Origin: Bremia lactucae | Lineage: Eukaryota > Oomycota > Peronosporomycetes > Peronosporales > Peronosporaceae | Length of the DNA: 64,000 nucleotides | Reading direction: 5' to 3' | Assembly (NCBI RefSeq): GCF_004359215.1 | Contig: NC_090610.1 | Location: 3,585,470-3,649,469 of the forward strand | The notes under the pieces: generated by a model | Told to the model about the DNA's origin: nothing | The model's input: the letters and a program-made list of their open reading frames with translations, nothing else | The model's database searches: none | Shown here: in pieces, positions 51,953-62,339 of the stretch | Numbering within the stretch: position 1 is the first letter of the stretch | Layout: each line of letters opens with the position of its first letter | Position numbers and translations under genes: made by a program

Positions 51953-53074
51953 TAATTTTACTTATTTAATGCAATCAGCAAAGGTGGTCAAGCTTCTATA
52001 CTTTGCTACATTGAACTATTCGTGTGGTTTCTACAAACATCGTTAAAGCGTCGTCACACATTGATGTTTTTTGGTGTGTGACGCTCGTGTTCATCGTCCA
52101 GTTATATAGGATAAGGCGTGTAAAATGCTCATATACACCGCTTGACGCTGATCTCGCGACCACGTCATTCGTAAAGTTGATCGATCATTCAGTTAAAAAG
52201 GTGTCACGTGCTCCGACGACCACTGTTTGCTTCATTACCATCTATTAGTTCGGTGGTCGTCGTGGTATTCATAAAGTCGGCACACCCACGAACAGACGGC
52301 ATGGAATACCGATGTCTAACTGTTGTTTTCGCTATGAAACAGCTCTCATGATCACCCCAGATGTCATTCGACCAGCCTTTGGCACGTATTACACATATAC
52401 AGCCGTTCATTAATTTACTCTGGTCCATTGAAAAAGCAAATCAAGTCGATTGTCAGACTTTATTTTGGAAAATTGTACGATGTATTCGTCGTACAAACAA
52501 CAATTACAGTACCGTGCATGTCAACGTGTACTGACTCGATTATGGCACGTCTGGCCGTGACGCAAATCCTTGCATAAACGCTTATATATTTGACTTTCGC
52601 GTAGACTTTTTCAAAGGCCCTATTCATGTTTTACGAGCTGTTGCCGGCTTTTATGTAATCGGCTGTCCTCCGTCACTGTTAGCAACTGTAGGCTTTCCAG
52701 AACCTTTTTTTTTAGTCTTAAAAGAAAGACCATAATTAACAAAAGTCAGTACTTGCATCGCTGCGACCAGGATTTTTAAAAAGGTGTAGGGTCGGGGTAG
52801 GGTCCAAATAGCCCCAATCGCGTCCAGAGACCAATCGATTGAGGCCCCTTCGTGTCAAAGGAGCTTCTTCTCCCAACAAAGGGAGGAAGTGAAGCAGGAA
52901 CTGCAGTGGCGCGAGCGGCACGTATCGCTTACTATCCAGTTTGCGCGAACCAGTCTTGAGCCTGCGGTAGGACAGGCTGTGTCGAGTTTGCGGCTTTTTG
53001 CATCACTTTTTGTGAAAGTGACCTTCACTCTGAAAAAAAGTGGCCACAAGAGAAGAAATCAACGAGTGTCGTGT

Positions 53075-54360
53075 ATGCACAGTGTGGCGTTGCCTCGGCA
53101 AGTTAACATGACGACGACGACGACGACAGGCCATCCTCAGATGGAACTGTCAAGCTCAAGTGTACCGCGTCGCCGCCATCCTCTCTATCGCGGAGACATG
53201 CGCACTCGAGACACCCAGGACCCGAGATTCCCTGCAAGGACACATATGCAACAGGGGTACACGGGTTACGATGGACAGTATTTGCAACAGTGCCAAGGAA
53301 TAATAAAACCGGGACAATTTCATGGGATGCTCAAGCCTTCGAAGGCAAATGTTCCGCAGAGAAACGAGCCACCGACTCGACAGCATCGAGCAGCAACCAG
53401 TGAAATAGTGCGGAAACGCTCCGATTACGTCGTGCGGGATGAGGATCTCGTAGGGCGTCCAGCAATGATTGCACTACATCAGGATGATTTGCAATTTGAT
53501 GACGTAACGGAGTTGCCTCGTGCTGATCGAATCGACTACGGCCACAAATCTCGTGGCAGCAACCAAAGTGACACATTGCATGGCAATAGCAAAAGTGGCA
53601 CATTTCATGGCAACAGCAAAAGTGGCGGATTCCGTGGCAATTGCAAAAGTGGCGGATTTCGTGGCAATTGCAAAAGTAGCATACCGGCAACAAAAGCAAC
53701 AACAAGACAAAGTCGCCCACGCTCCGGAACTACGGACAATCAAGTCTCTCGAGAGCCTCAAATGGTAGTAGCTCCAATTCAAGGTTCGTCTCGCAGTGTC
53801 CAAAACGACGTATCTAGTCTCGCATCGGGACCGGCCCCACTTACGTCCGAGCCAGTGGCATGGCGAGTTGCATTAGATCCCAAGTCGAAAAAACCTTACT
53901 ATTACCATCGAATAACCCGTGAAACAACTTGGAAAAAACCCGCGGAATTAATTGCCGCGGAAACTCATGAAAAGCGTCAATTTTTTAATGTGATGGAAAA
54001 TAATATTCGACTTAAGTTGCGCGATGGGTTTTATTTGCGCGAGAGTGACAACACGTTTGTTGCCGGTCTGCATTCTCCCAACACGGGGTTTCATTTGGCT
54101 GAACTGTCTTCAACTTTATCCACACGTTCGTGTACGAGTACCGTGAGTTGCAATAGTTCCCGTAGTAGTTTAAATTCCTTTTCCAATGACTCGACACGAT
54201 CGTTACCAGGATCAAGTTGCCATTTTTTAACCACTTCAACTCGATCGTTACCCACCACTCCCGATCGTCATGGCAACTCGAGAATGTCCAACGAGTTGCC
54301 TTTGCAACACAATGTCGAAGCAACTGATGTGGATAAACGACCCAGTCTTTTTCGGACACT
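53075..54360 (+). pseudogene. WW-cyclin gene, 5' part only (right arm, cut by the join)
   Basis: Repeats the first 428 or so codons of the WW-cyclin gene, including the decapeptide repeats and the WW domain. It is cut at the n at 54361 before the cyclin box. The residues after the n belong to repeat DNA. It is interpreted as a contig end, not a truncated paralogue. Confidence 0.85.
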
Positions 54361-54361
54361 N
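54361..54361. other. Single-n sequence join
   Basis: Separates the WW-cyclin fragment from a repeat that starts at exactly 54362 and matches 56493 onward. It is the same kind of join as at 32509. Confidence 0.8.
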
Positions 54362-55122
54362 TCCTTAGAAATGACACATAATACAAGGTTCTTTTTGTGC
54401 CGTTTTAAGTTCGTCATTATGCCATCAATCTGATTTGCTTTCATGCACTCGAATACACTTATCAAGTGCTCAGGGTAAGGGATCGGAAAACAATTTTTGT
54501 CGAGGTTGCACTATTCATTCACTGCATGGAATCGTTAACCATGCAATAAAACTGAAAATGATGGTTCTAACCAATCAGCATCATTTTCAATTGAGTGGTC
54601 GTATAGTGACCACTACATTCAATGACAAATAGAGTGATTGTCGTTTAAGGGGAGGGGGTAACGTGGTGTACTTGTTACATGAAATCAACAATTAAAGGTT
54701 GTTAACAAATATATTATTTAAAAGGTAGATCATATTTGGAGTAAATTACTTTACATAGTAATATTTGAAAAGCTTCTCCATTAATATATATAGGCCATTA
54801 AAATTAGTTAATCCGTGGTCCAGTCAGCACTGGATGCGCGCAAAGAGAGAGACAGATAAGACTTTAATCACATGTTCTGTATTAGTATATAATTAAGTTA
54901 GTTTTAAATAGATAGAAACAATAGAACTTAATTATATTAAATACAGTTTACTTTTAACCCTCTAAAGCAAGTGTTTAAAAGAGAGTTTTCCTCTGCACGT
55001 ACTAGTGTACGTGAAGTGACGTGTGGCACCGCTTCCACTGAAGCAAGGCAAAGTGGAATTGTACTGAAGTAGCCCAAAGTGGACTTGTACTGAAGCAGTA
55101 CAAGTCAAAAGTGTTCATTACA
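54362..55122 (+). repeat. Direct repeat unit 1, with a chromovirus LTR
   Basis: 54362-54657 is nearly identical to 56493-56788. It ends in the polypurine run GGGGAGGGGG, followed by an LTR at 54658-55122 that ends TTCATTACA, a decayed form of CCCGTTACA. Confidence 0.75.
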
Positions 55123-55634
55123 TGGTACGAAATGTTACCGCAAGAATGTGTTCATATCTCTGTGAGCAGGACCATTACAGAAAACTAAAATACAACAAAA
55201 GCGAATATGATCTTCTTTCTAAAGCGAAGAGAAACGGACGTGAGAACGATACTAGGTCAGCTGTCTTCGCGTCCACCACATCGCACATGGATTCCGCAAT
55301 AATCGCATTTCTAAAGAATCTTTATACATGTGAAATTTATTGATTATCTAAGAATTGGAGCAAGTCCCGACTTTTAGTGTTAAAGTATCGGCAGCTACGA
55401 AGTATGATATCTTTTACAAGGCGTTACCATTCTTTTTGGCAATTCGATTGCGGAGGTTGGCTGATGACAATTATTACGACTGTCTTGTAGCTTCAAAAGT
55501 AAGAGTATTTCGTGGATCTCATTTCGAGACGGCGGACTCGGGTAGTCGATTGGTTGGCATCTCTTACAGGTCGCAATACATGTGTAACCTATAAGTATGA
55601 TTGTGATCACCAGTATTGGCTGCTTAGTGCAAAT
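55123..55634 (+). repeat. Repeat segment after the LTR (copy of 39780-40290)
   Basis: Close copy of 39780-40290 with scattered substitutions. It ends at 55634, where the similarity stops. No recognised gene. Confidence 0.6.
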
Positions 55635-56492
55635 TGTATTTTTTTCTGACCTCTTATTTGCGTAGGTTATCCTAATAAATATTCTCGAACGAGGGTACAA
55701 CGATTTTCACTGAATGTCCAGATCAACACTGTCATAAAACGTTGACCACCCGCGTTTGTTATTGATGGACTTCTGCACGAAGTGTGCTTGCAGACTGGAT
55801 TTATCTGTGTCGTACTAAATAAGTGTTTGATCAGAAGCATATACTTACATCGTCGACATTTAATGCAAATACGCAACTACCTAACCCATTTGCGACTGTT
55901 GCAAGAACGCTGCGCTTGCTCATTTTCGAACATAGGTACATTTCGCAACAAGCTACAAATTGTTGCGAGAGGTATGAAGACTTGTTGTGTTGCCATTTAG
56001 AGAACGCGTGATCTGTACATGCCACAAACCCTTGTTTGCCCAATAAAAAGCTGGCGGCCCCTAAATTTTATAAGAGGATACTTCAATGCAACTGGAAGTT
56101 TGTCATGAACGAAAAAAATAAATAGGTGATTAAAGTGCCTCGACTCAGACATGATTGCGTTTGCACGTTCCTCACTATGGGCTGTAAAAATGCACGTCTG
56201 CATTGAAAAATTGACAGGGTACCGAGCGAATTATTCGTCGTGATCGCAGACATCATCCTTTTAAGAAAGCCATCGATTGTTTCCATCAAAATTATTCTGT
56301 CTGATTACTCGACATGTTCAATTTACAGCTTTTCAAGGAGAGGAGATAGCGTTTGCGCTATCTTCGCATCGCTAAGGCCATGCTTACGCAAGTAGCTAGA
56401 TATCTACAGCTACTGGCGTAGATAATTCTGTTCACTTGCAACAATATATTCTCACAATTGATTTATTTTGCCGGATCGGCTCAAACACCTAT
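55635..56492. other. Unassigned spacer between repeat copies
   Basis: About 0.86 kb present once in the window. Short frames on both strands, no recognised domain or terminal repeat. Confidence 0.4.
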
Positions 56493-57202
56493 TCCTTAGA
56501 AATGACACATAATACAAGGTTCTTTTTGTGCCGTTTTAAGTTCGTCATTATGCCATCAATCTGATTTGCTTTCATGCACTCGAATACACTTATCAAGTGC
56601 TCAGGGTAAGGGATCGGAAAACAATTTTTGTCGAGGTTGCACTATTCATTCACTGCATGAACTCGTGAACCATGCAATAAAACTGAAAATGATGGTTCTG
56701 ACCATGCAGCATCATTTTCAATTGAGTGGTCCTATAGTCACCACTACATTCAATGACAATCAGAGTGATTGTCGTTTAAGGGGAGGGGGTAACGTGGTGT
56801 ACTTGTTACCTGAAATCAACAATTAAAGGTTGTTAACAAATATATTATGTAAAAGGTAGATCATATTTGGAGTAAATTACTTTACATAGTAATATTTGAA
56901 AAGCTTCTCCATTAATATATATAGGCCATTAAAATTAGTTGCTCCGTGGTCCAGTCAGCACTGGATGCGCGCAAAGAGAGAGACAGATAAGACTTTAATC
57001 ACATGTTCTGTATTAGTATATAATTAAGTTAGTTTTAAATAGATAGACACAATAGAACTAAATTATATTAAATACAGTTTACTTTTAACCCTCTAAAGCA
57101 AGTGTTTAAAAGAGAGTTTTCCTCTGCACGTACTAGTGTACGTAAAGTGACGTGTGGTACAACTTGCACTGAATCAGTAGAAGTCGGCAGTGCCCCGTTA
57201 CA
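56493..57202 (+). repeat. Direct repeat unit 2, with a chromovirus LTR
   Basis: 56493-56788 repeats 54362-54657. The LTR at 56789-57202 ends GTGCCCCGTTACA, the intact terminus. It is shorter than its relatives (internal differences near 57160-57190) and is followed by unrelated sequence, so it behaves as a solo LTR. Confidence 0.75.
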
Positions 57203-57849
57203 ACATTGCAAAACCAATTAAAAATTTTCATAAGTATGATCTTAACTTTACTTGCCATTCTTATGACGCAATGATTGCCGCATAAATTAAATAAATAGGC
57301 CGGCATTTAATGACGGAATATTACCATATCGTGTCGTTGCCGCCACAACAACGATATGGTAATAATTCGTCATGAAATGCATACCGGTTATGATGCAAAT
57401 AATCGACGCGTGGCAGGCTACCGGAGCATAACAAGCTAAAGGTTGAGAGATGTACCTTTGAAAACTCACAGACGATCTATCAGCAGTACTTCATTCAAAA
57501 GCTCAGGAAGCTGAATAGTAGTAAAGACGATCGAAGTACGGCTCTTCGCCAGAATATGATTGCTCTTGCCTTCGCAATGCTCTTTTATGCGCCTTATAAC
57601 CTTTTACACGCACAATGAAACTTATAGCTGTTAAATTTCGTAGTTACTTTTTATGGTCGTTAGCCCTTACGTCAGCTGGCTTGCCATGATCTCTTAGGGC
57701 GGCTTTCTTGCCTAGCACTAATATTTTATGGATTAGACGGGATAATCACAAAAGGTACTGTGAGGTGTTGCCTGCTGCGTCGGGAAGAGCGATTTTTTAT
57801 CGTGACACTCGTGTGAGTTATTATTTAGTACTGAGAGGCACATTCTAAA
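57203..57849. other. Unassigned spacer
   Basis: About 0.65 kb. A palindrome around 57321-57369 has arms with ATTACCATATCGT and ACGATATGGTAAT. No gene recognised. Confidence 0.45.
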
Positions 57850-60327
57850 GCGGCGCCTTCGGCAGCGGAGTACATGCAGCCGCGGGCAGCGCATTATTGT
57901 CTCTTGCGGCAGACATTTCGTCTGTCGTCGTATCATCTTCTCCCGCAACATTAAATGATGCGGGTGCACGTGGTGAGTCACCACGCGAGCGCGACCTCTC
58001 TTTGGAGGTCGACTATGAATGCGGTTCGGACGAGATGGACGACTCCCCGACGTCCGGAGAGCGGAACAGTCGCCTCAACGTTGTCAAACGGCCGACCATG
58101 AGCCTTCGAATGAGGAAGCTCAAACGGGTAGACGTGCTGTAATATTAGCTATAGCATGCTTGGTTCCGACGATTAGGATGATTCCCCATCGCCAGCACCG
58201 TCTCCCGTACCGTCACCCGCACGTGTTGCTGTGAGTGGTGATGACGATGGCGTAAGCCATCGTAATAAAAGTTCTTGTGGTATTCCTACTGCAGTGGGTA
58301 CTCCTTAGGGGAGTGCAGACAATAAAACGTCTCGCCGTGGCTTTTGTCCGAATGGCTTGTCAGAAGCTTGTCTGGAGAGACTACTCATAAATATCCTTTA
58401 TTTACATCACAAAGCTACATGGCCTGATCTAAGTGCGGAGAACTTTCGCGCTAGAGAAGATTTTTATCTCGATGTTTTTTTAAGCATTGATGGTATAGTT
58501 GCAATAACATGCGAGATCAAAGCTCGTAAAGCAAGCCTGAAGCTCGTTTATTCGCAATGTTAAAGAAATTGGATGCTTTTCTTGCCCTGGGGAAGGGCTC
58601 GCATCTCTATCGAGATGAGCGATGGGATTGACGTTTTCCAATCGAATTACAAGCGTCAGCGGCGCATGTTATCGAAGGACCTTCTGATCCATCGGATGGA
58701 TCTTGTCATACTGACGGACGAGGCCCTCAACGTCAGCAACCAGCTGGGACCGAGGCTTCCAGCTGTCATTCGAAGGTGTATAATCGCGCCAGCGAACCAG
58801 ATAACGTGTTTGCTGCCTCTTCACATCACGGTAACTTACGATGCGTTTCACAACGTTGACCATCGTGGGAATCCGCCAATTATTGTGGTGGAGGAGGGAA
58901 AATTAGATTCGACCTATGTGTCGGATCTAGAGTCGAAGATCGACAAACTCGACCAATACCTCCATGTATTAGAGGAGGGTCTTGATCACGAGTGCGGTAA
59001 GCAACAATCGTTGGAACAGATGGTGTAGGCTCACTGTATCGAACGGTTGAAAACGGTTGAAAACCATTCGAAAAGTGCGTACTCAATGTTGGAGTACGAA
59101 CGGAAGTATCACGCTCTTCGTGACACCCATCGCGATTATGAAGAACTTCGGATTCGGCATGAGAATCTCAAACTAAATATTAGATTTTGGCTCGTGATCA
59201 CAAGAATCTTTTGGGGATTCTTGAAAGGGGTGGTCAGATCCGTCCGCGGAAGAATCCGCGTACTGATGGTACCGGCGGAGCCGACCAACGAAAAATATAG
59301 GATCGTGTGCTTAGTGCGAGGTTGAGTGGGCGTCTTCGCAGACGACCCACCAACATTGCCCCTTTTAGGTGGCATCTTTGGCGCCGTGTATGGAAACACA
59401 GGTCGCTAGATGAGTGAGCTAGCGGCGCGTAAAGCTGCTCGCAGTTCCTCGCTCCTCTTTGACGAATTTAACATGTAAATTCGTTCTTTAAGGGGGAATG
59501 GTGTAACGGGCTAAAGTTGCCCAAATGCAAAGTAGTCCTTGTTAAGTGCACTTGGTGTACTTAAGGGGATGGTCAATTCCGAAATTAGAGTAATTAGACC
59601 GAGCACTCGGGTGTGGTTCACATTTGTGATCAACTCTTGTGTATGTGATGTACATGGGTGCATTCACATTAGGAGGGATGACGCCTAGAGTCATCCGTTA
59701 CGCGAGGTATCTAGAAAGATACACTATTTATATTAAGTGTTATCTATAGAGATGGCATTTTGATTGGTAAAAATAGGTATTTATATTTAATACGATTAAA
59801 TATAAATCAGTCTGAAAACTACTTCCTACTTGGTAAGTGCGCACGAGGAGCCGGATTACCGCTCCCGTGACGACACTTAACCAAAGTATTTAGTGCGTTG
59901 GGTGAGGTCGCTAACGCGCCCACCGCAACTACCTCACTGCACGCAAGAGAAGCTGGTTAATCCGCTTCCTCGCTGTGCTAGGGTGTGTGTCTACGTAGAG
60001 CGTGGCCGCGTTACGACGTGCCCGCCTACACCTGCCGTCACGGAAGCGGTTGCGCGTCTTCACGTGCGCACTTCTTATCAAGAAAGTAAGTTTATGACTG
60101 ATTTATATTCAATAGAAAGACAAAGTTGATCTCCATCTCAACAGCCTTACCTAAAAGGCAAAGCTGGAAATATATTTTAGAGCACGATGTAAATGTTAAA
60201 CCTCTTTATCCAGTTAATAGATGCCATCTCTGTAGATGTGCACCTCTACATGGCGAGCGTATTGTTTTAATAATATTAATTAACAACCTTTTAGTGTTAA
60301 TTTCATGTAACGATACACCCCGTTACA
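57850..60327 (-). mobile_element. Internally deleted chromovirus, most complete copy
   Basis: Read on the minus strand: 5' LTR 60327-59502 (TGTAACGGGGTGTATCG to GCCCGTTACA, 826 bp), leader, a possible gag start MPPKRGNVGGSSAKTPTQPR (ATG at about 59376), integrase C-terminus (FFVGRLRRYHQY, about 59310-59260), Pro-rich linker (IFPPPPQ), chromodomain 58863-58669, then 3' region to about 57850. No 3' LTR in the right orientation adjoins. Nearly all of gag-pol is missing. Overlaps 40291-41941 and 43900-44640 in sequence. Confidence 0.7.
58669..58863 (-). pseudogene. Chromodomain, copy 4
   Basis: MVNVVKRIVSYRDVKRQQTR, then YLVRWRDYTPSNDSWKPRS. The W-E-P turn reads W-K-P here, so this copy has a changed core residue. 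It sits in the deleted chromovirus. Confidence 0.85.
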
Positions 60328-60847
60328 CCTATGTCATCACACACCAAGGGTGGGTTACTATGTGAACCTTACTCTAGTGGCATGTCATATTAATTCACAT
60401 GAATAATTGACTTCTTCGTAAAGTGTACTTAAGAAAGCCCATTACAAGCTTAATTGCAATGTTAAAAGAATTTTTGAGTATTGAGGATACATTGTAGACT
60501 GTTTTTAAGGCTTATTTTACCAGACATGGTTAAACCTCTCTTTATACACAAGCACCTTCCGTGAAGGCGTTATCGAACGCGCTCTTAAATTGGAAGCCGG
60601 GCCATGAGAACTTTTGGATTCCTTATACTGAGCATTAAGCGGCATCTTCTTAAAATAAATCTTTGCGTGGTAAAACGGAATTATCGCCTTGAATTATTGC
60701 CTTGCTTTTATTTACTTTAAACGTGACTTTCTCAATAACATCATCAAAGTCTAAAATCAGGTTCATAAAAAGTTGCTTGATTGCTCATTAATTCTGTAAA
60801 GTAATCTTTTGCCGCATAATGGCAAGAATTGATGCTTGAGTGTTAAC
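60328..60847. other. Spacer between repeats and the deaminase gene
   Basis: About 0.5 kb, AT-rich. It marks the end of the repeat compartment and would contain the 3' end of the deaminase transcript. No gene recognised. Confidence 0.45.
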
Positions 60848-62133
60848 TTATAGAGTTGAATTGAAATCGATCACCACTTTAGAGACTCGAAGCATATGCT
60901 GTGTATAGCGCACGCCAGCCATGTCCAACAACCGGCGTGATGCCACAAATTTCCAACTACAAAATCCAGCGACAACTACGTCAGCAAGTGTACCAAATTG
61001 ATATACCGCTATACTTTTAACATACTCGCAATTGTACTTGTTTGAACAGTACACAACGCGCGAAATGCCACTCTAGAAATTAAAAGAAAAAAAAAAGTCA
61101 AGACGCTACATACTGTGACGATAATCTGGTACCTGAATAATAAGCTTGGCACATTCATTGCAAGGAAAAAGTGCCACATAAATCTGCTCAAAATATCAAA
61201 ATTGAGTCTGCCTAAAACCAAATTCCCACAATTAAATTTTTACCGTGCATCCTTTTATATCGGTGGAGTTTTTATTAAGTATTGCATTCATTTCTGCATG
61301 ACAAACATACTACCCACAATATGTAGTCAGCCTATATAATAATAATAATCGGACCCACATTCACTCACCGGATACTTTGTATCAAGCGGAGAGTCTGTCG
61401 CACTCTCCCGTGCCCACGGCAAACTGTCATCATCGCAACCATTTGGAAATCCATTGTAGCCAATGCCAACAATCTTCCGTTCCGGACTCACAATACTGAA
61501 ATCAACAGACATGAGTAGCTGGAAAATGTCCGTAACCGTGTCCACCTAATATTCTTACCAAGCACCAACTTGAGTCGACGGATCTAATTTATACAAAAAC
61601 CAATGAAAAATTTTCAATTACTTGTAAAAAATAATCGACTTTAAACAACCTTTCGACCGCATGGCACTTAGAAAAGCGACGCTCATGAAGTAATCATCCC
61701 ATGACAAATAATCAGCTCGTTTTTGCACGCTTGATGACGTAAAAGTTTGCAGCGGTGTCATCGTCGTTAGCCGATTTAACGTCTCGCTATTAACGCTTGA
61801 ATTTGGAATGGGGTCAATGCTGCTTTGTGCTGTCTTATTAATTTGCTCCTTTTTGTCCCTTCCCTTTCCATCTTTCTGATGTTTTATCGACTTAAGTTTG
61901 TTCGGAGTCATGCGAGCATCGTGTAAAGCTGCTGCTACCCAGTCCATGTGCTTCAATAGCACATGCTGCACCAAATTGGTGTATCCGTGCTTCAATCGCT
62001 GAGCACGCGTCTTGCCACACTTACAACGAAAGACCGTCGGGGCGTCGGAATTTTCTATCAAAGATGAAGGCTGTTCGATCTCCGAGTAAAAAAGCTCCAT
62101 GATCTGCCGGCCACTAAGTTTTCGTTCCTTCAT
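60848..62133 (-). CDS. Deoxycytidylate (dCMP) deaminase with N-terminal BED-like finger, seven exons
   Basis: Exons 62133-61650, 61583-61559 (25 nt), 61495-61369, 61309-61244, 61183-61133, 61072-61026 and 60956-60848. The six introns are 59-69 nt with GT...AG ends. The sum is 909 nt, 302 codons plus stop. Residues 37-62 form a CXC...HX4H BED-like finger ([13 protein letters not shown]...[12 protein letters not shown]). From 138 the dCMP deaminase begins: [43 protein letters not shown], zinc ligand and proton shuttle H216-A-E218 (VCHAEMNA), C242/C245 in FPCNEC, then [11 protein letters not shown] and KVVIDF at the end. The enzyme converts dCMP to dUMP for dTMP synthesis. The finger is in the same exon and frame as the deaminase start. 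A start at a later Met (for example MTPLQTF) would drop it. Confidence 0.88.
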
Positions 62134-62248
62134 GGCGACAACAAGTTGCTCTTGATGAGCTACGATAAATTCCTTTTTGCTGGCGACATCCTGTATACAT
62201 CTGTACGATGGGGCATGAAGTGAGTAGTATACCTTTGATTAATTATTA

Positions 62249-62339
62249 CCAATCAAAACATTGACAAAACAATTTATACAAATCAAACCATCGAAAAAAC
62301 AATTTATACCAATCAAAACGTTGATCAAACAAATTTCTA
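62249..62339. repeat. Three copies of a 30-bp tandem repeat
   Basis: Units start at 62249, 62279 and 62309 with the theme CAATCAAAACATTGACAAAA followed by CAATTTATA. They lie between the amidohydrolase stop codon and the deaminase gene, so they are 3' flank of the former and upstream of the latter. Confidence 0.8.

Larger units (their letters stand above)
42632..54360 (-). repeat. Right arm of the large inverted repeat (palindrome)
   Basis: 11,729 bp reading as the reverse complement of 26159-29963 plus 32510-40433, joined without a break. It therefore passes straight through the GH12 coding sequence where the left side has an extra 2546 bp and an n. Both its ends coincide with undetermined bases (the N run and the n at 54361), so it looks like one contig. 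Confidence 0.95.

Noticed and set aside
53075..54360. Second, truncated WW-cyclin gene as a true paralogue
   Set aside because: Identical to the left copy and ends exactly at an n; best explained as a contig end in the palindrome.
59047..59325. Charged helical frame with many Glu/Arg
   Set aside because: Antisense to the integrase tail (FFVGRLRRYHQY) of the deleted chromovirus.
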